Shown: positions 23,520-35,226, numbered from the stretch's first letter. The stretch is 64,000 bases of DNA from Linanthus parryae (GCA_023055425.1 JALGPY010000004.1:59233718-59297717); one strand, 5' to 3'. The notes: generated by a model not told the origin, from the sequence alone. A program made the numbers and translations.

Positions 23520-25138
23520 TGACGCGAATTCTTAACGCGCTTAAACGCAAGTATACAATCAAGTAGTATGTGGAGTATTTTAGACTCCGAATTATCAAAC
23601 CCAAGGGAATCAGTCGATTAATAGTCAATTAAGAATTAATATTATGATACCGAGGTAACTGGTAAGATGTGTTTGATTTCGAAATTTCGTCGGCCACAAA
23701 CAAGCGACTTAAATTAAAACACAGGCTAATCTAACTTTTTTTTTTGTTTTTCAATTAAAGAAAGAATAGCTGTAGTGTGATACGATTATGGAGAAGAACT
23801 TAGCAATTTATGGTCCCTAAGGTTTTTAACAATTTCCGGATAATGCTTGAAACACCCTACCAATGTTTTAGTTACACCAGTTAACACTCATCGTGATACT
23901 CTCTCGATCTAACACGAATTTGCGTATATGGCTGACTTCGGGTCCTTTCCGTCCACCGTCATCTACCTTAATGTTCTAGCTGGCTCAATAGGCTCACTTA
24001 GCGGGTCCTGTCGACCCACCGTTTTCACTATGTCCTACCAACACCAACCAAAAAACCCTAAAATGAATAATCAAGTCCTAATCTCTTCTCAGTCTCAAAG
24101 AACTACAAGATTACTCTCTCTATTCTTCAACACGTCTAGAAAAGTTCACTATCGTGCAACAATTCCGACAACTAGTCTACTACTGTTGATCAATCCAAGT
24201 ATGCTTAATAATAAAACATAAAAATATGGAGAGATAACTAGAACATCACTAAGATTAAGCATAAAGCATTAATCAAGTCTTCAAATCCGGAAAATATTAA
24301 AGAAACCCTAGTTCTCCATCAATTTCGTAGCTTAGAAAGCTTAGCTAGACATGAAAATGTTTTACATAATCAAATTATTCATAAAAATCCACAAGAGAGA
24401 GTAAGAAGATGAATCAAACGTAATAATCTTCAAGAGTTGAAGATCCTTCATCGATGGCTTTTTATCCTTGATGGTGTTCTTCTTGCTTGTTGCTCGTCTC
24501 CTCCTGATTCACGTGCATCCCCACTTCTTTGATCTAGAAGTCTCCTAATTAATCCCCAAGTCAACTTTCAAGTAATTACCCAAAGACCCCTCTTGTTTGA
24601 CGTGAGAGTACTGGTGTTTCTTTCTGATCGCAGGACCAGAAAAATCATGGTCCTGCGACCAGCTTCTGATCATGCGACCAGAATCTCTGGTCCTGCGACC
24701 AGACAATGCAGTGAGTTACTCCTTCCCTCTAACGCTGAATTATTCTATATCTTTTCTTCATCTTCATTGGGGTGTTAAAGTCACATTAATCAGACTTGTT
24801 AAAATGATAGTTTAACCCCCTCTTGCCTTCCTTGTCCTCTTTTCTTGAGTTTTTTTCCTCTCACAAGCTTCCGCATATGTTATGAAGTTTGTTTTCTCTC
24901 CCCTCTTGATCCATGAGCTCCTTTTCATCTCAAACACAACATGAAACAACCCGTGCGATCAAAAGTGACAAAATAAATATGACTAAAGCGAAAGATGCCC
25001 AGATTATCAATTACTCGCGACAAACCCAACTTTCACAAAAATCTCACAAAAAAACTTGGAAAGACGACTATATCCAACATTATGCCCACAAATAGGTAGT
25101 AAACAATGCCAAATATTTACTCCCATTCGGAGTTATCA
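23520..25138 (-). repeat. 5' LTR of element G
   Basis: 1619 bp. On the minus strand it starts TGATAACTCCG at 25138 and ends CGCGTCA at 23520. CATAT follows outside. It holds the palindrome cluster at 24624-24702 and no supported gene. Confidence 0.9.
24624..24702. repeat. Palindrome cluster in LTR of G
   Basis: Four copies of a CTGGTC-N4-GACCAG palindrome or close variants: 24624-24639, 24648-24662, 24666-24681 and 24687-24702. The core GGTCCTGCGACC is the same type as in E and H. Confidence 0.85.
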
Positions 25139-25143
25139 CATAT
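25139..25143. repeat. Target-site duplication of element G, right
   Basis: CATAT immediately after the LTR end at 25138, identical to 17580-17584. Confidence 0.9.
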
Positions 25144-25179
25144 CTTCAATTGGCTTCTCTGAAGAGTGATCTTCTTTAT

Positions 25180-25305
25180 GCCCAACCATCAAACAACGAT
25201 TGCCTTGCTCTTCATCAGAATCTGCTTCTGAAGATTCTAAATGCCCAACCATCAAACAAAGATTGCCTTGCTCTTCATCAGAATCTGCTTCTGAAGATTC
25301 TAAAT
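25180..25305 (-). repeat. 63-bp in-frame tandem duplication in gag of B
   Basis: Two copies of a 63-bp unit encode LESSEADSDEEQGN plus CLMVGH twice. The second copy differs by one residue (L/R). Elements A and C have a single acidic segment at this point. Confidence 0.85.
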
Positions 25306-26384
25306 CACTCCATGAAGCTACCATTGCCTTCTTTCTTCTGTTGTCATTTTCCTTCTTAGGAAATTACATTCTTTTCTTCTTTTGAGGGAAATCTCTTATC
25401 AGATGATCGGCATCTCCACATTCATAGAAGTTCATAACTTTAGGTTTATATGAATGTGAATTAGATTTACCGTTTTGATCCTTGCTGGTTGAGGATTTGA
25501 ATTTTTCTTTGCTGTCGTCCTTGTTTCCAAAGTTTCTCTTCTTTTTCAGAATTCTGGCCAAAGCTTAGGAAATCAAGGATAAGGCTTCTACATCATCATC
25601 AGCATCATCCTGTTCAAGGCTTTGAGATTTTTCATTGTCCTTTACCTTGAGTTCCAGTTTCTTGATGTTGTCACTCAGGTCACCATCGACCTCCTTCGTG
25701 GAAATCTCATGACTGAGTAATTTTCCTTGTAGATAGTCAAGTTCCAAAATGCTTAAGTCCTTAGCCTCCTCAATTGCAGTTGTCTTAGGCTCCCATTTTG
25801 CGTTTGGAAAACTTCGAAGTTTCTTCTGGACTTTTTCCTCATTTTAGAAAGCTTTTCATAGGGATTCCAAGTTGCTCACAATATCTGTAAACCTTTTGAA
25901 CATATCCTTGATGGATTGCTCAGAATTCATCTTAAACAGTTCATACTGTCTCAAAATTACATTGATCTTTCTCTGCTTGACTTGGCTAATTGCTTCATAA
26001 GTAACAGTTAGCTTATCCATATCTCATTTGCACTCTTGTAGTTGGATATCCTATTAAACACATCTTCACTAAGAGCATAATAGAATAAGTTCAAAGATTT
26101 ATAATTATTTGATACCTCTTCCAGCTCAGTGACTGAGAGATCTTCATCAAGTTTGACATTTCTGACTCCATTGGTAGTAGTATAGAACAAGTTTGGGCCA
26201 TTCACAACAATAGACCATAACTCCATGTCTTGATCTATGATGACCATTTTCATCAGTGCCTTCCAATGCACAAAGTTATCACCACAGAATAGTGGAGGTC
26301 TGTTAGCTGCTCTTCCCTTTGAGAATCCTCCATCACTTACATTACTCATAGTCACAAGATTGTTAGATCCTGAAAGAGTGACCC

Positions 26385-26398
26385 AAGCTCTGATACCA
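26385..26398 (-). other. Primer-binding site of element B
   Basis: TGGTATCAGAGCTT on the minus strand next to the LTR edge; initiator tRNA-Met type. Confidence 0.85.
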
Positions 26399-26400
26399 AT

Positions 26401-27528
26401 TGAAAGTTTGTAATGTAAGTAAAATACCAGGATCTAAATACTCTATAAGGGGGGGGGGGTGTTCAATAAAGTGAAAGGGGATTATGAAGATCTATATGCA
26501 GTACAAATACTTTAGAAGGGTGGTGATGAATAGAGTATGCCAACTTTTTGCAAAACTTGTAGAGGAGAAGACTTTCAATTTCAATAGAAATGGAGTTCAA
26601 GGCTTTGAAAACAGTTTAAAGCCTTTGAAGTGAAATACAGCTTGAAATAGAATAGAAAAGTCTTTTTCAAGACCTTGAAAAGAGTTTTCTAACCCTTGAA
26701 AACAGACTAGTTTGAATGCAGTAAAAACTATGAATGTAAATGAACTGTAAATGCAAGACACAAGTGATTATAGAGTTCACTCAACTTGGACCTACATCTC
26801 TACCTCAGGGTCCTTATCCGTGCAGGATTTTCAACTCAATTCTTACTAATCAAAAGCTAAGCTCTAGATCTCAAGCACAGAGAGTTGCCTTACTCTGTTA
26901 CAGCTTGTGGTCTAACCTATCTAGTACCTGCTCTAGCTAACTGATTAACTAAGAATTATCTATTTTTCACCTTGAACAATCCTTGAGAATGAAATGAAGA
27001 AGTATTACAAGAATGATCTACAAATAAAGCACAATACAGAAGATCACTAATTGTAGAACTGTAGTGAAGAGTGCAGTGAACTTCTGTGAGATGGATTGTG
27101 AGAAAGATGAACTTATTTGATGCCTGTCAATCCATAATTATGTCTTGATTTTTTCCCGTTGAGTGTTGCCTTTTGTTGCTTCAAAATGAGCTCTATTTAT
27201 TTTGTTTGAAGCTCTACAAATCTTCCCAGATTTTCAGCAACAACTTCCTATTTTTTAGGAAACAAGCTTTGAATCACTTAACAGCCTTCTACAACGGATA
27301 GTTGATCACAATCTTCAGAGATAATGTTGTGATCTTGTCATTTAACAATCTGAGAAGCTTTCATGAGTCTCTGATTGATCAGAGAATAATCCACTCTAAG
27401 TATTTTCCTTCCTGCAAAAGGATGATAAGGAAACATATCCTGTATATTTAGGAAATAAAATTTCCCTACAAAACTGAGTCAAACTGATGATAAGGAAACA
27501 TATCCTATATACAATATGTCTTTCATAA
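26401..27528 (-). repeat. 5' LTR of element B, truncated
   Basis: It starts TGAAAGTTTG (plus strand) as in element A and follows the LTR of element C through the GATCACAATCTTCAGAGAT region. It stops after GTCTTTCAT at about 27528, short of the LTR end. The G-tract region is duplicated: an 11-G copy near 26447 and a degenerate copy near 26505-26540. What follows belongs to element D or its junction. Confidence 0.75.
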
Positions 27529-28866
27529 AGGGTTTGGCCCCCTATGGGACCGCCCCCTTGCCTTGCCACCCAAGCTAGGGCACGACCAAGTGCGTGACCG
27601 GCCTAGTGTGCGGCGTGGACGCTTATGGGGCTTGGCCGACTGGCCCAAGGACGTGCCTTGGTCGTTGGGTGGTTCGGCCATGGTTATGGTGGACCCCTTG
27701 GACCGTTTTGACCCTAGTTGCCTAATTTCAACTAAAATTAAACATGCGCATTAAAATTGGTTTTAACTATATTATGTACTTTGTTTCATGGTGGATGGAT
27801 ATGGCCTAGGTTGTGGTTGTTTGCTTTGTGGTTTGGTTTACGGCCTTCGTGCTGATCAAATTAATGCAATAGTTGATTAGGTTTTACGGCCTGCGAGCTG
27901 ATCATCTTCTCAACATGTGAGGTTTTGTTTATTTATTTATTTTAGATGCTAGATAGAGTTAGATAATTAGATGATAGCCAAGAACATGGAGAAGAAGACC
28001 AAAGAACCAAGGAGCGACACAGATGATGGAGGAACTCGCACACCTGGGGCGCGCGGCTATGGTTGAGGCACATGGAAATGAGCTTGTCACTTTATGGCAC
28101 ATAGATATTATCATTGGCTTGATAGTATCTTAGTCTTAGGGGCCATATCCATGCCACGTTAATTTTATTTTGTGGGTGTTTATTATTTATGTCTTATTAT
28201 TTATTTTGTGTATGGATTATACAAGCAAAATGGAACAAGATAATAATAAACAAGTGTGATCTTTTATTGTGAATTGCCCAATCCAAATAAGTAGATCATG
28301 TTGATAAGATCAAACAAACAATTAGATAATGACAATAGATCCCTCAATGGAAATATTCTGTTTTGCCTTCTCTTACCTAAACACCCTTCATGATCAAGGT
28401 CCATAATGTGGGCTTGCCAAAACAAGGCGACTTTAATTCACCTTGGTGTGTTTTGGCGACACAAGCAAGTAATGTGTGGTTGTTGAAGTAAGAGGTTGGT
28501 CGCAACTAGGCAAATTCAATTGGATTGATAAGCCTAGAGGGATGAAAATTAGGTGTTATCTAGGGATTAGATAATGAATAATGGGTTATTCACCTAATTG
28601 GACAAAGAGTTGCATGGGATGCAATTGGAATGGTTCCTACCTAAATAACCAATTCTTGGGTGACTTGCCAAAGCAAGCCCAAGAAGAAGTGAAATATGGA
28701 TCTTGGACTCATTATAAAATATGTATGACATTATCTGCGTTAATGGTAAGAGCTATTAATCTGAGAAAAATAGTGGGACCTATATTTGATGATCTAGCCA
28801 TTGTTGAATATAGTTAAATTGTTCAAAATGCTTAAATTGCATATTTCTCATTTTTGTAGAATTCCA
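27529..28866 (+). other. Leader of element D
   Basis: Non-coding lead-in to gag. The first about 190 bp (27540-27730) are much richer in G+C than their surroundings; the remainder is AT-rich. The small ORFs at 27563-27754 and 28581-28817 show no domain. The left edge is an uncharacterised junction with the LTR of B. Confidence 0.4.
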
Positions 28867-29628
28867 ATGGAAAACAATCAACATGCATCGACTTCATCCC
28901 TGCGATCTGTCCTTGAGAAGGACAAGTTGTCATGAACAAATTTTCTTTATTGGTACAGAAACATAAGAATCGTTCTTAAGAAAGAAAAGAAACTGTACGT
29001 CTTTGACAATACAAATCCAGCACCACCCCAGGATGACACCGTTCTAGTTGCCGTGAGAGCACATTAGAAACATGTGGATGATTCTAATGATGTAAATGGC
29101 CTCATACTTTGCACCATGAGATCTGAGCTTCAAAAGCAACATGAGGATATGGAAGCTTACGATATGATCGAACACTTGAAATAGTTTTTTCAAGAAAAGA
29201 CAAGGCATGAGCGGTATGAGGTGTCCAAAGCACTGCTGAAGAGAAATCTCGCAGAAGGGAACCCTGTCGGGGCTCATTTACTTCGTATAATCGGAAAAGA
29301 GTTGGCAACATATGTCTTCTTGCAATCGTTGCATGATAGTTATAACCAGTTCATCATGAACTATAACATGAACGAGATCAACAAAGCTGTGCCAGACTTG
29401 ATAAACATGCTAAGGACAGCTGAACAGAGCATTAATAAAGGAAAATGCAAGGCCATACTGATGGTTAATAGGAAGAAGGGCAAGGGAGTTGCCTCTACCT
29501 CCAAACGAAAGAGAAAAAAAGTTGCCAAGTCCAAGGCAGCCTTAAAGCCTACTGGAGGCGTGGCTAAGGGTGATTTTCACAACTGTAGCCAGCCGAGCCA
29601 CTGGGGAGGAAATGACCCAGGTATCTAG
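28867..29628 (+). pseudogene. gag: gag of element D
   Basis: The start is at the ATG at 28867 (MENNQHASTSSLRSVLEKDKL). The Tork-type capsid follows with stops: NIRIVLKKEKKLYVFDNTNP, then VSKALLKRNLAEGNPVGAHL and ELATYVFLQSLHDSYNQFIMNYNMN. A basic KKGKGVASTSKRKRKK segment precedes a ruined zinc knuckle (FHNCSQPSHWGGN, where the family has a CCHC pattern). Stops lie near 28933, 29066 and 29180. Confidence 0.75.
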
Positions 29629-29679
29629 AGGATAAAAGGCTTGGAATAGTGATTCCACAACCACCAGGTATTTTTGTTA

Positions 29680-31980
29680 TAGATGTCAATCTTTCTATTT
29701 CTTCATCTTGGGTATGGGATACTAGATGTGGATCTCACATTTGTCGAAATGTGCAAGATTTGAAAATAAATAGCAGATTGGCTAAAGGGGAGATAGACTT
29801 GCGCGTTGGGAATGGAGCATGAGTTGCGGCATTGGTTGTGGGCGTTTCTGAGCTATCTTTGCTTTCTGGACTTATTTTAGAATTAGACAATTGTTATTAC
29901 GTGCCTGCTATGAGTAGAAAAATTATTTATATTTCTTGTTTGGACAAGAAAGGTTTTTCTATTTCTATTTCAATGAAGGCTAAGTGTTGCTCCGTTTATT
30001 TTGATAGAATGCACTATTGTAGTGCGCATTTGCCTAATGGATTGTACATACTTGATAAATAATTCTGTCAATAACATAAATACCAGGAGGATTAAACTAG
30101 TGATTTAAATCCTTGTTATCTATGGCACTGTCGTTTAGGCCAAAAAAATGAGAAACGCATATCTACACTCCATACGAATGGATTCCTATACTCATTTGAT
30201 TTTGAAACATATGAGATTTATGAATCATGTTTATTGGGAAAAATGAAAACTCCCCTTTTCATAAGAAAGGTGAGAGGACTAGTGAGGTATTGGCACTCAT
30301 ACATACTGATGTGTGTGGCCCGTTTCCGACGCGTGACAGGGGTGGTTAGACCTACTTCATTACATTTACTGATGACTACAGTAGATATGGATTTGTGTAC
30401 CTTATGAAGGCCAAACCAGAGTCCTTTGAATTTTTCAAATAATTCAGGAATGAAGTAGAGAAACAAATTGCAAAAGTATTAAGGCTCTATGATCAGATCG
30501 TGGAGGAGAATACTTGAGTCAAGATTTTTGAGTATCTTAGAGAGTGTGGGATAGTTTCCCAACTCACTCCACCCGGAACGTCACAATGGAATGGCTTGTC
30601 CGAGAGGAGGAATAGAACCCTATGGGATATGGTTCGATCTATGATGTCTCAAAAAGATCTTCCGATATCTTTTTGGGTACATGCCCTATTGACTGAAGCT
30701 TTCACCATTAACCGTGTTCCATCCAAGTCAATCATGAAGACACCATATGAGATATTGACTGGGAAGCGTCCCATAGTGTCATTTATGAAGATTTGGGGTT
30801 GCGACGTTTATGTAAAGCATTTACAAATAGACAAACTCGGACCCAAAGCGAATAAGTGTAAATTTGTGGGATATCCTAAGGAAAAGAAAGGATATTATTT
30901 CTACAATCCAACCGAGAAAAAAGTGTTTTTAGCTCGGACCGGCATTTTTCTAGAAAGAGAGTTCGTCTATATAGAAGCAAGTGAGAGGACTGTAGAGCTT
31001 GAAGAAATTCAAAAACCACAATACACTGATTCGATGATGGAACATGAGCAGGAACCACAAACTGTTGTGGAGGAACCTATTTAGGTAACATAGGAACTCC
31101 GTAGGTCGAGTAGGGTGCGTCATGAGCCGGAGAGGTATGGACTTCTCGTGACAGAGCCCGATTATGTATCATGGATCATGAGCTTACTACCTACGTAGAG
31201 GACATGAAAGGCATAGACTCAAAGAAGTGTCTTGAAGACATGAGATTCGAAATGGAATCCATGTACACCAACAAAGTATGGACTTTTGTGGAACCACCTC
31301 AAGGGGCTCAGCCATAGGGTGAAAGTAGGTCTTCAATAAAATGACCGACATGGATGGCAAAGTGGTTGCCTACAAGGGGCGATTGGTGACAAATGGGTAT
31401 TGATAGATTCATGGTATTGACTATGATGAAACCTTTTCACCAGTCGCTATAACAAAATCGTTCGAATCCTACTTGCTAATGCATCTTACTATGACTATGA
31501 GATTTGGCAGATGGATGTCAAAACATCGTTTCTTTATGGAAACCTTCTTGAGGATGTGTACATGACACAACCGGAGGATTTTGAGGATCCAGGGCATGAC
31601 AATAAAGTCTATAAGCTACAAAAATTCATTTATGGATTGAATCAACCTTCTAGGAGTTGGAATCGACGTTTTGATGAATCGGTCAAAGAGTTTGGCTTCA
31701 TCAAGTAGAAATATGAGCCCTGTGTTTACAACAAGGTTAGTGGGAGCTCTGTTGTGTTTCAGGTCTTGTATGGATGTCATACTATTCATTCGAAATGATA
31801 TTCATACCTTGCAATCTGTTAAAGATTGGTAAGGGAAGTGTTCCGCAATAAAGGACTTAGGGGATGAAGCTTATATACTTGGTATCAAGATCTATAGAGA
31901 TAGATCTAGAAAGTTGCTCGGACTATGCCAAAGTACATATACAGACAAGGTTTTGAAACGGTTCAACATGCAAGATTCCA
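29680..31980 (+). pseudogene. pol: pol of element D: protease, integrase, RT
   Basis: Protease: WDTRCGSHIC near 29718; the family reads DTGC, so the Gly of the active-site triad is Arg. Integrase: GAG-pre-integrase LWHCRLGQ, then LTPPGTSQWNGLSERRNRTLWDMVRSMM (30560-30640), with the catalytic Glu in SERRNR kept, and FWVHALLTEAFTINRVPSKS. RT: MDVKTSFLYGNLLEDVYMTQPEDF (31511) and YGLNQPSRSWNRRFDE. The YVDD box near 31765 is lost by a small deletion, leaving LYGCHT. Many stops (for example 30350, 30440, 31707) confirm decay. Confidence 0.8.
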
Positions 31981-31999
31981 AGAAGGCTGATTGTCCTTC

Positions 32000-32684
32000 C
32001 AAATAGATTGAGAAGGACCGCATGAGTAGGATTACATATGCATCGGCCATAGGGTCCATCATGTACGCCATGTTCTGTACTAGACCAGATGTGTCATACG
32101 TGTTGAGTATGGCAAGCAGACATCAGTCCAATCCGGGTGAGATTCACTAAATTGTTGTCAAGAACATCCTAAAGCACTTGAGAAGAACTAAGGACGTGTT
32201 CTTGATATTAGGAGGTGAGGAAGAACTCATTGTAGTCGGTTACACTGATGCGAGCTTCCAAACCGACAAGTATGACAACATATCGCTGTCGGGGAATGTG
32301 TTTTGCATGAATGGAAGAGCTGTGAGCTGGAAGAGTTCCAAGCAAGAGACAGTTGGTGATTCTACAGCTGAAGCTGAGTACATTTCTGCTGCAGGTGCAA
32401 CAAAGGAGGCTGTTTGCATAAATAAGTTTATCACTGAGCTTGGTGTGGTTCCTATAATTATGGATCCCATACCGTTGTACTGTGACAACTTTGGGGTGAT
32501 CGCACAAGAGAATGAGCCTAGATCACACCAGAAATCAAAACATGTACTTAGATTCCATCCCATTTCTGAAATGATTGATGTAGGAGATGTGAAGATATGT
32601 AAGATTCAAATGGATGACAATCTTTCAGATCCACTAACAAAGCGACTCGTTCCGCGAAAGCATGAGGAAACACTAGATCTATAA
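32000..32684 (+). pseudogene. pol: RNase H of element D
   Basis: RNase H removes the RNA template strand. The frame at 32178-32684 is long and largely intact: VVGYTDASFQTDKYDNISLSG (first catalytic Asp kept), SWKSSKQETVGDSTAEAEYISA (Glu) and YCDNFGVIAQENEPRSHQKSKHV (Asp). The C-terminal DPLTKRLVPRKHEE motif and stop at 32682-32684 are typical copia pol ends. The upstream end of RT (VLSMASRHQSNPGEI) reads to 32178 with a stop at about 32148. Confidence 0.85.
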
Positions 32685-32714
32685 GAATAAGAGATGCACC
32701 AGATTGGCTCTAGT

Positions 32715-32727
32715 GCAAGTGGGAGAC
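32715..32727 (+). other. Polypurine tract of element D
   Basis: GCAAGTGGGAGAC directly before the LTR start TGTTGGAATAGG. The same tract is found in all three units of the array at 58097-63802. Confidence 0.8.
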
Positions 32728-34129
32728 TGTTGGAATAGGTTCCCTAGAGGCAATCGATATTTAGTATGAACATTTTTTGGCTATAATATTCATTTATTCT
32801 TTATGGCGATATTTAATATAATGAAGTCCTTAGATACAACGTGTTGTTTATCTTACATATCCCTAGTCCATTATATTGGTTAACAGGACAATCAACTATA
32901 CACTAGTATGTGGGTAGATTGATATGGAGATATCGAGTCTAACACATGAGTATGCATTAAAAGTAATGGCATACTGGATTGACCCACAACGACAAGCCTA
33001 CATTAGATTATGTCAAAGTCACAAGCGCTTCTCGTAGTGCTAATGGTATTGTAATCCTTAGAATTGAAGTCACTAGATACTCTAGTTGTGAAATATCTTG
33101 CTTTCATATTATCAAACCTTGCGCCTTAACAGGGAAACTATAAAGATTCTTATCGAGCATGGTAGGAAGCAAGCTGAGATCATAGTGATGTAGACACGAT
33201 TTTTCCCTCCCACATAATGGGAGCAAATATCCATAAGCCACACAAGGGAGGGTGCTTATAGAATATATGGCCAGACTCAGATAAATTAATATGGAGATAT
33301 TGATGTTATCTGCACGGATAAGCATATTCCCATGATCGAGAAACTATGGATTGGATATACGAGTGTGACTAATACGTCTCGTGTCCAATCTAGATATGGA
33401 GACAAAGGGATAACACGATACATGAACATTGTGCACAAGGTTTGTTGGATCACTGACTATTTCTATTAGTTGGGTGGCATGGATGTGTTGCTGGACACCG
33501 CTCCATGTTCGTAAAGGGTTACTACCAACTAAGTAGAAACATATGGGGTCACACACCAGATGGATTAAATTGGTTATTGGCACTAATGAGAAGGACTAAC
33601 TAATCAAAAGGATCTAAACGCAACCACGTGCAAAGTTAGTAGGACTAGTTTGCAAGGTGTACTAATCCATGTAAGGGCATGATTAGTATTGGGGAAATTA
33701 TGTAGTTAATAAAGAGTTATTAAGTATATAAAGACATCCTAGATTGTTATTTTCCAACTCAAGTCATTATTGAGAAAACATAACGAAGCAAGGAGAGAGA
33801 CAAAATCCTAAGGAGGCCAAAGCCCCCCTAGACCCGTCCGCCCCATTGCTGTCGGCCACCCCTTGTGGCTCGCGGCTTGAACCGTTTGCGTGATCTCTTG
33901 CCTTCTTCTTCCGTTTCCAGCACACCGCAGTGGGAAGGAATCCAATCAAAGATCCAAGGTGTGGATACTCATAGAGACGAAGACATTATTCTTCGTATGA
34001 TCTCTCAAACTCAGGTACACACCTCTTCTTCTCTTATCATGTTATGATGGCTTGCATATGATCCTTGGAGGGATTTGAGCAGGATTAAGTTTTGTTATTC
34101 AGCTGCGTTACCTGCATCAAAACCCGACA
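32728..34129 (+). repeat. 3' LTR of element D
   Basis: 1402 bp from TGTTGGAATAGG to AAACCCGACA. The first about 700 bp match the LTR pieces in the 58-kb array, and the last about 200 bp match the LTR remnant at 46824-47061. The 5' LTR partner is missing, so the target duplication (34130-34134) cannot be checked. Confidence 0.85.
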
Positions 34130-34743
34130 GTTTGGGGAATTCGAATATTTGATTCAGATATTGTTTGTGCATGGTCGTGATGATTAGTGGTTTATAGGTT
34201 TATTATGATATCCCCCATGCTCGCTGCTAGTTTCCATGTAGGACCGACTTGGGCCTCTTCATGATAATTATAATCTACTCCATGCTAACTGTTTGTGTTC
34301 TAATGATCCCCAATTTGTCACGTTCATTTCAATAATGGTTCTGCACTGTGTGGACTTTCGGCAGAGGTAAACATTGTTTCATTTATCTTTGTGATACGAA
34401 TTTTCACATCAACGTTAAATGTATATAGAAAACTAAATAATTCCTATCAAATGTGACAGGTTAACATTACTAGGATACAGAACCAGTAATTGATAGTATG
34501 ACCTTATATACGTACTATAGTGGGGAGTGTTTGGACTTTCGCCATAGGTAAACAACTTTTGGTTCCCCTTTTCATTTCCTCCAGTCTATTGTTGATGTTG
34601 ATATTCCCTTTTGGAGGGAAAACTTGTTTTATGATCACAAAAAATAGAGGTAAAGTAACTATTGTGTGGATGCATTAGTTGTGACCTGTGAGAAAATTTG
34701 GAGTGAGTACAAAGAAAAACTTGTCAATTAATATCACTAAAAT
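34130..34743. other. Unassigned repeat-bearing spacer
   Basis: No coding signal. It carries two copies of a TTTGGACTTTCGNC-AGGTAAAC block (34350-34372 and 34530-34552), about 180 bp apart. A third, more diverged copy lies beyond element C at 45820. It looks like part of the same locus as the hairpins. Confidence 0.45.
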
Positions 34744-34793
34744 CCAGCAGCTTCTATGTGGTTATTCCATGAATCACAAGAAAGCTGGGTTGG
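34744..34793. ncRNA. Fold-back 1 (MIRNA-like hairpin, unproven)
   Basis: Arms CAGCTTCT (34748-34755) and AGAAAGCTG (34779-34787) flank a loop containing ATTCCATGAATCACAA. The loop is shared with fold-backs at 35149 and 35469, while the arms differ. The strand and transcription are unknown. The hairpin type is what is seen; a small-RNA role is inference. Confidence 0.35.
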
Positions 34794-34817
34794 AAGTCTA
34801 AAACATATTGGAGTTAC

Positions 34818-34896
34818 TGCATTCAATGGTTCATCAACCATCGAATGCAACAGCTTACTGGGTTGGGGCGTACTATGGTGGATGAACCATAGACGC
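34818..34896. repeat. Two further short hairpins
   Basis: 34818-34849: arms TGCATTCAATGGTT and AACCATCGAATGCA with a 4-nt loop and one mismatch. 34868-34896: arms CTATGGT and ACCATAG with flanking GCGTA/ACGC, loop GGATGA. The two hairpins share GGTTCATC in inverted orientation. Confidence 0.8.
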
Positions 34897-35026
34897 AAAA
34901 AACCAATATAATTTTAGACCGCCATGCCAACTTTATTTGTTATGATTCTTCGTGCCCGTGAGGAAAATGGTAGACAATTTTTGAAATCGAGTAAACACTT
35001 TCTGAAAAAAGACAATTCTTGGTTCC

Positions 35027-35114
35027 CATAGCACAAGCGATCATCTCAGATGGTCAGTTGTGCTATGAGAAACATAGGTTCACATCGATTTAGCACTCAT
35101 CATAGATCTATGAG
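35027..35114. repeat. Hairpin and palindrome between fold-backs
   Basis: 35027-35067: perfect 10-bp arms CATAGCACAA and TTGTGCTATG around an inner stem GATCATC/GATGGTC with a 3-nt loop. 35096-35114: CTCAT, then the perfect palindrome CATAGATCTATG. Confidence 0.8.
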
Positions 35115-35148
35115 CAGTTGTGATCTAATAAAAAAAGGTTGGCATCAT

Positions 35149-35226
35149 TATGTTCTGACCACTTGAAGCAGCATCTTTGTGATCATTCCATACATCACAA
35201 TGCTGCATCAGTTGGGCCAGAACATA
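35149..35226 (-). ncRNA. Fold-back 2, 78 nt (MIRNA-like, unproven)
   Basis: The arms run TATGTTCTG...GCAGCAT...TGTGAT and ATCACA...ATGCTGC...CAGAACATA, a stem of over 30 pairs with few mismatches and a loop of about ten bases. On the minus strand a TATAAAAAG lies at 35341-35333, 107 nt upstream. A homologous fold-back of the same length is 320 bp away at 35469. I do not recognise any known miRNA in the arms. Confidence 0.4.

Larger units (their letters stand above)
17585..25138 (-). mobile_element. Element G: Athila/Tat-like Ty3/gypsy inserted in element B
   Basis: On the minus strand: 5' LTR (25138-23520), primer-binding site, gag, protease, RT, RNase H, integrase, then a 3' LTR remnant (18087-17585). 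CATAT flanks both sides. Removing G and one CATAT restores an uninterrupted gag of element B, parallel to the gag of A. No ORF follows integrase, since the LTR remnant starts almost at the pol stop. The coding regions are degraded. Confidence 0.92.
25139..26349 (-). pseudogene. gag: Element B right half: N-terminal gag
   Basis: The start is at the ATG at 26349 (MSNVSDGGFSKG), as in element A. NRPPLFCGDNFVHWK and the capsid region (SNYKSANEIW) follow. Frameshifts or stops lie near 26010, 25850 and 25565. The first CCHC knuckle (about 25430) reads FYECGDADHLIRDF, so the first and last Cys are Phe. An acidic segment is duplicated in frame (25180-25305). The half ends at the target duplication of element G and continues at 17579. 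Confidence 0.8.
27529..34129 (+). mobile_element. Element D: Tork/Angela-like Ty1/copia without 5' LTR
   Basis: On the plus strand: leader (27529-28866), gag, protease, integrase, RT, RNase H, polypurine tract and 3' LTR (32728-34129). No 5' LTR or primer-binding site precedes gag; the sequence runs directly out of the truncated LTR of element B. The many stops mark an old copy. The array at 58097-63802 is made from the same family. Confidence 0.8.

Noticed and set aside
27563..27754. 63-codon ORF in GC-rich leader of D
   Set aside because: Composition effect; no family, upstream of a clear gag start.
29044..29311. Minus-strand ORFs of 77 and 69 codons
   Set aside because: Antisense to the gag of element D, no family.
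32208..32563. Minus-strand ORFs of 99 and 107 codons
   Set aside because: Antisense shadows of the RNase H frame of element D.
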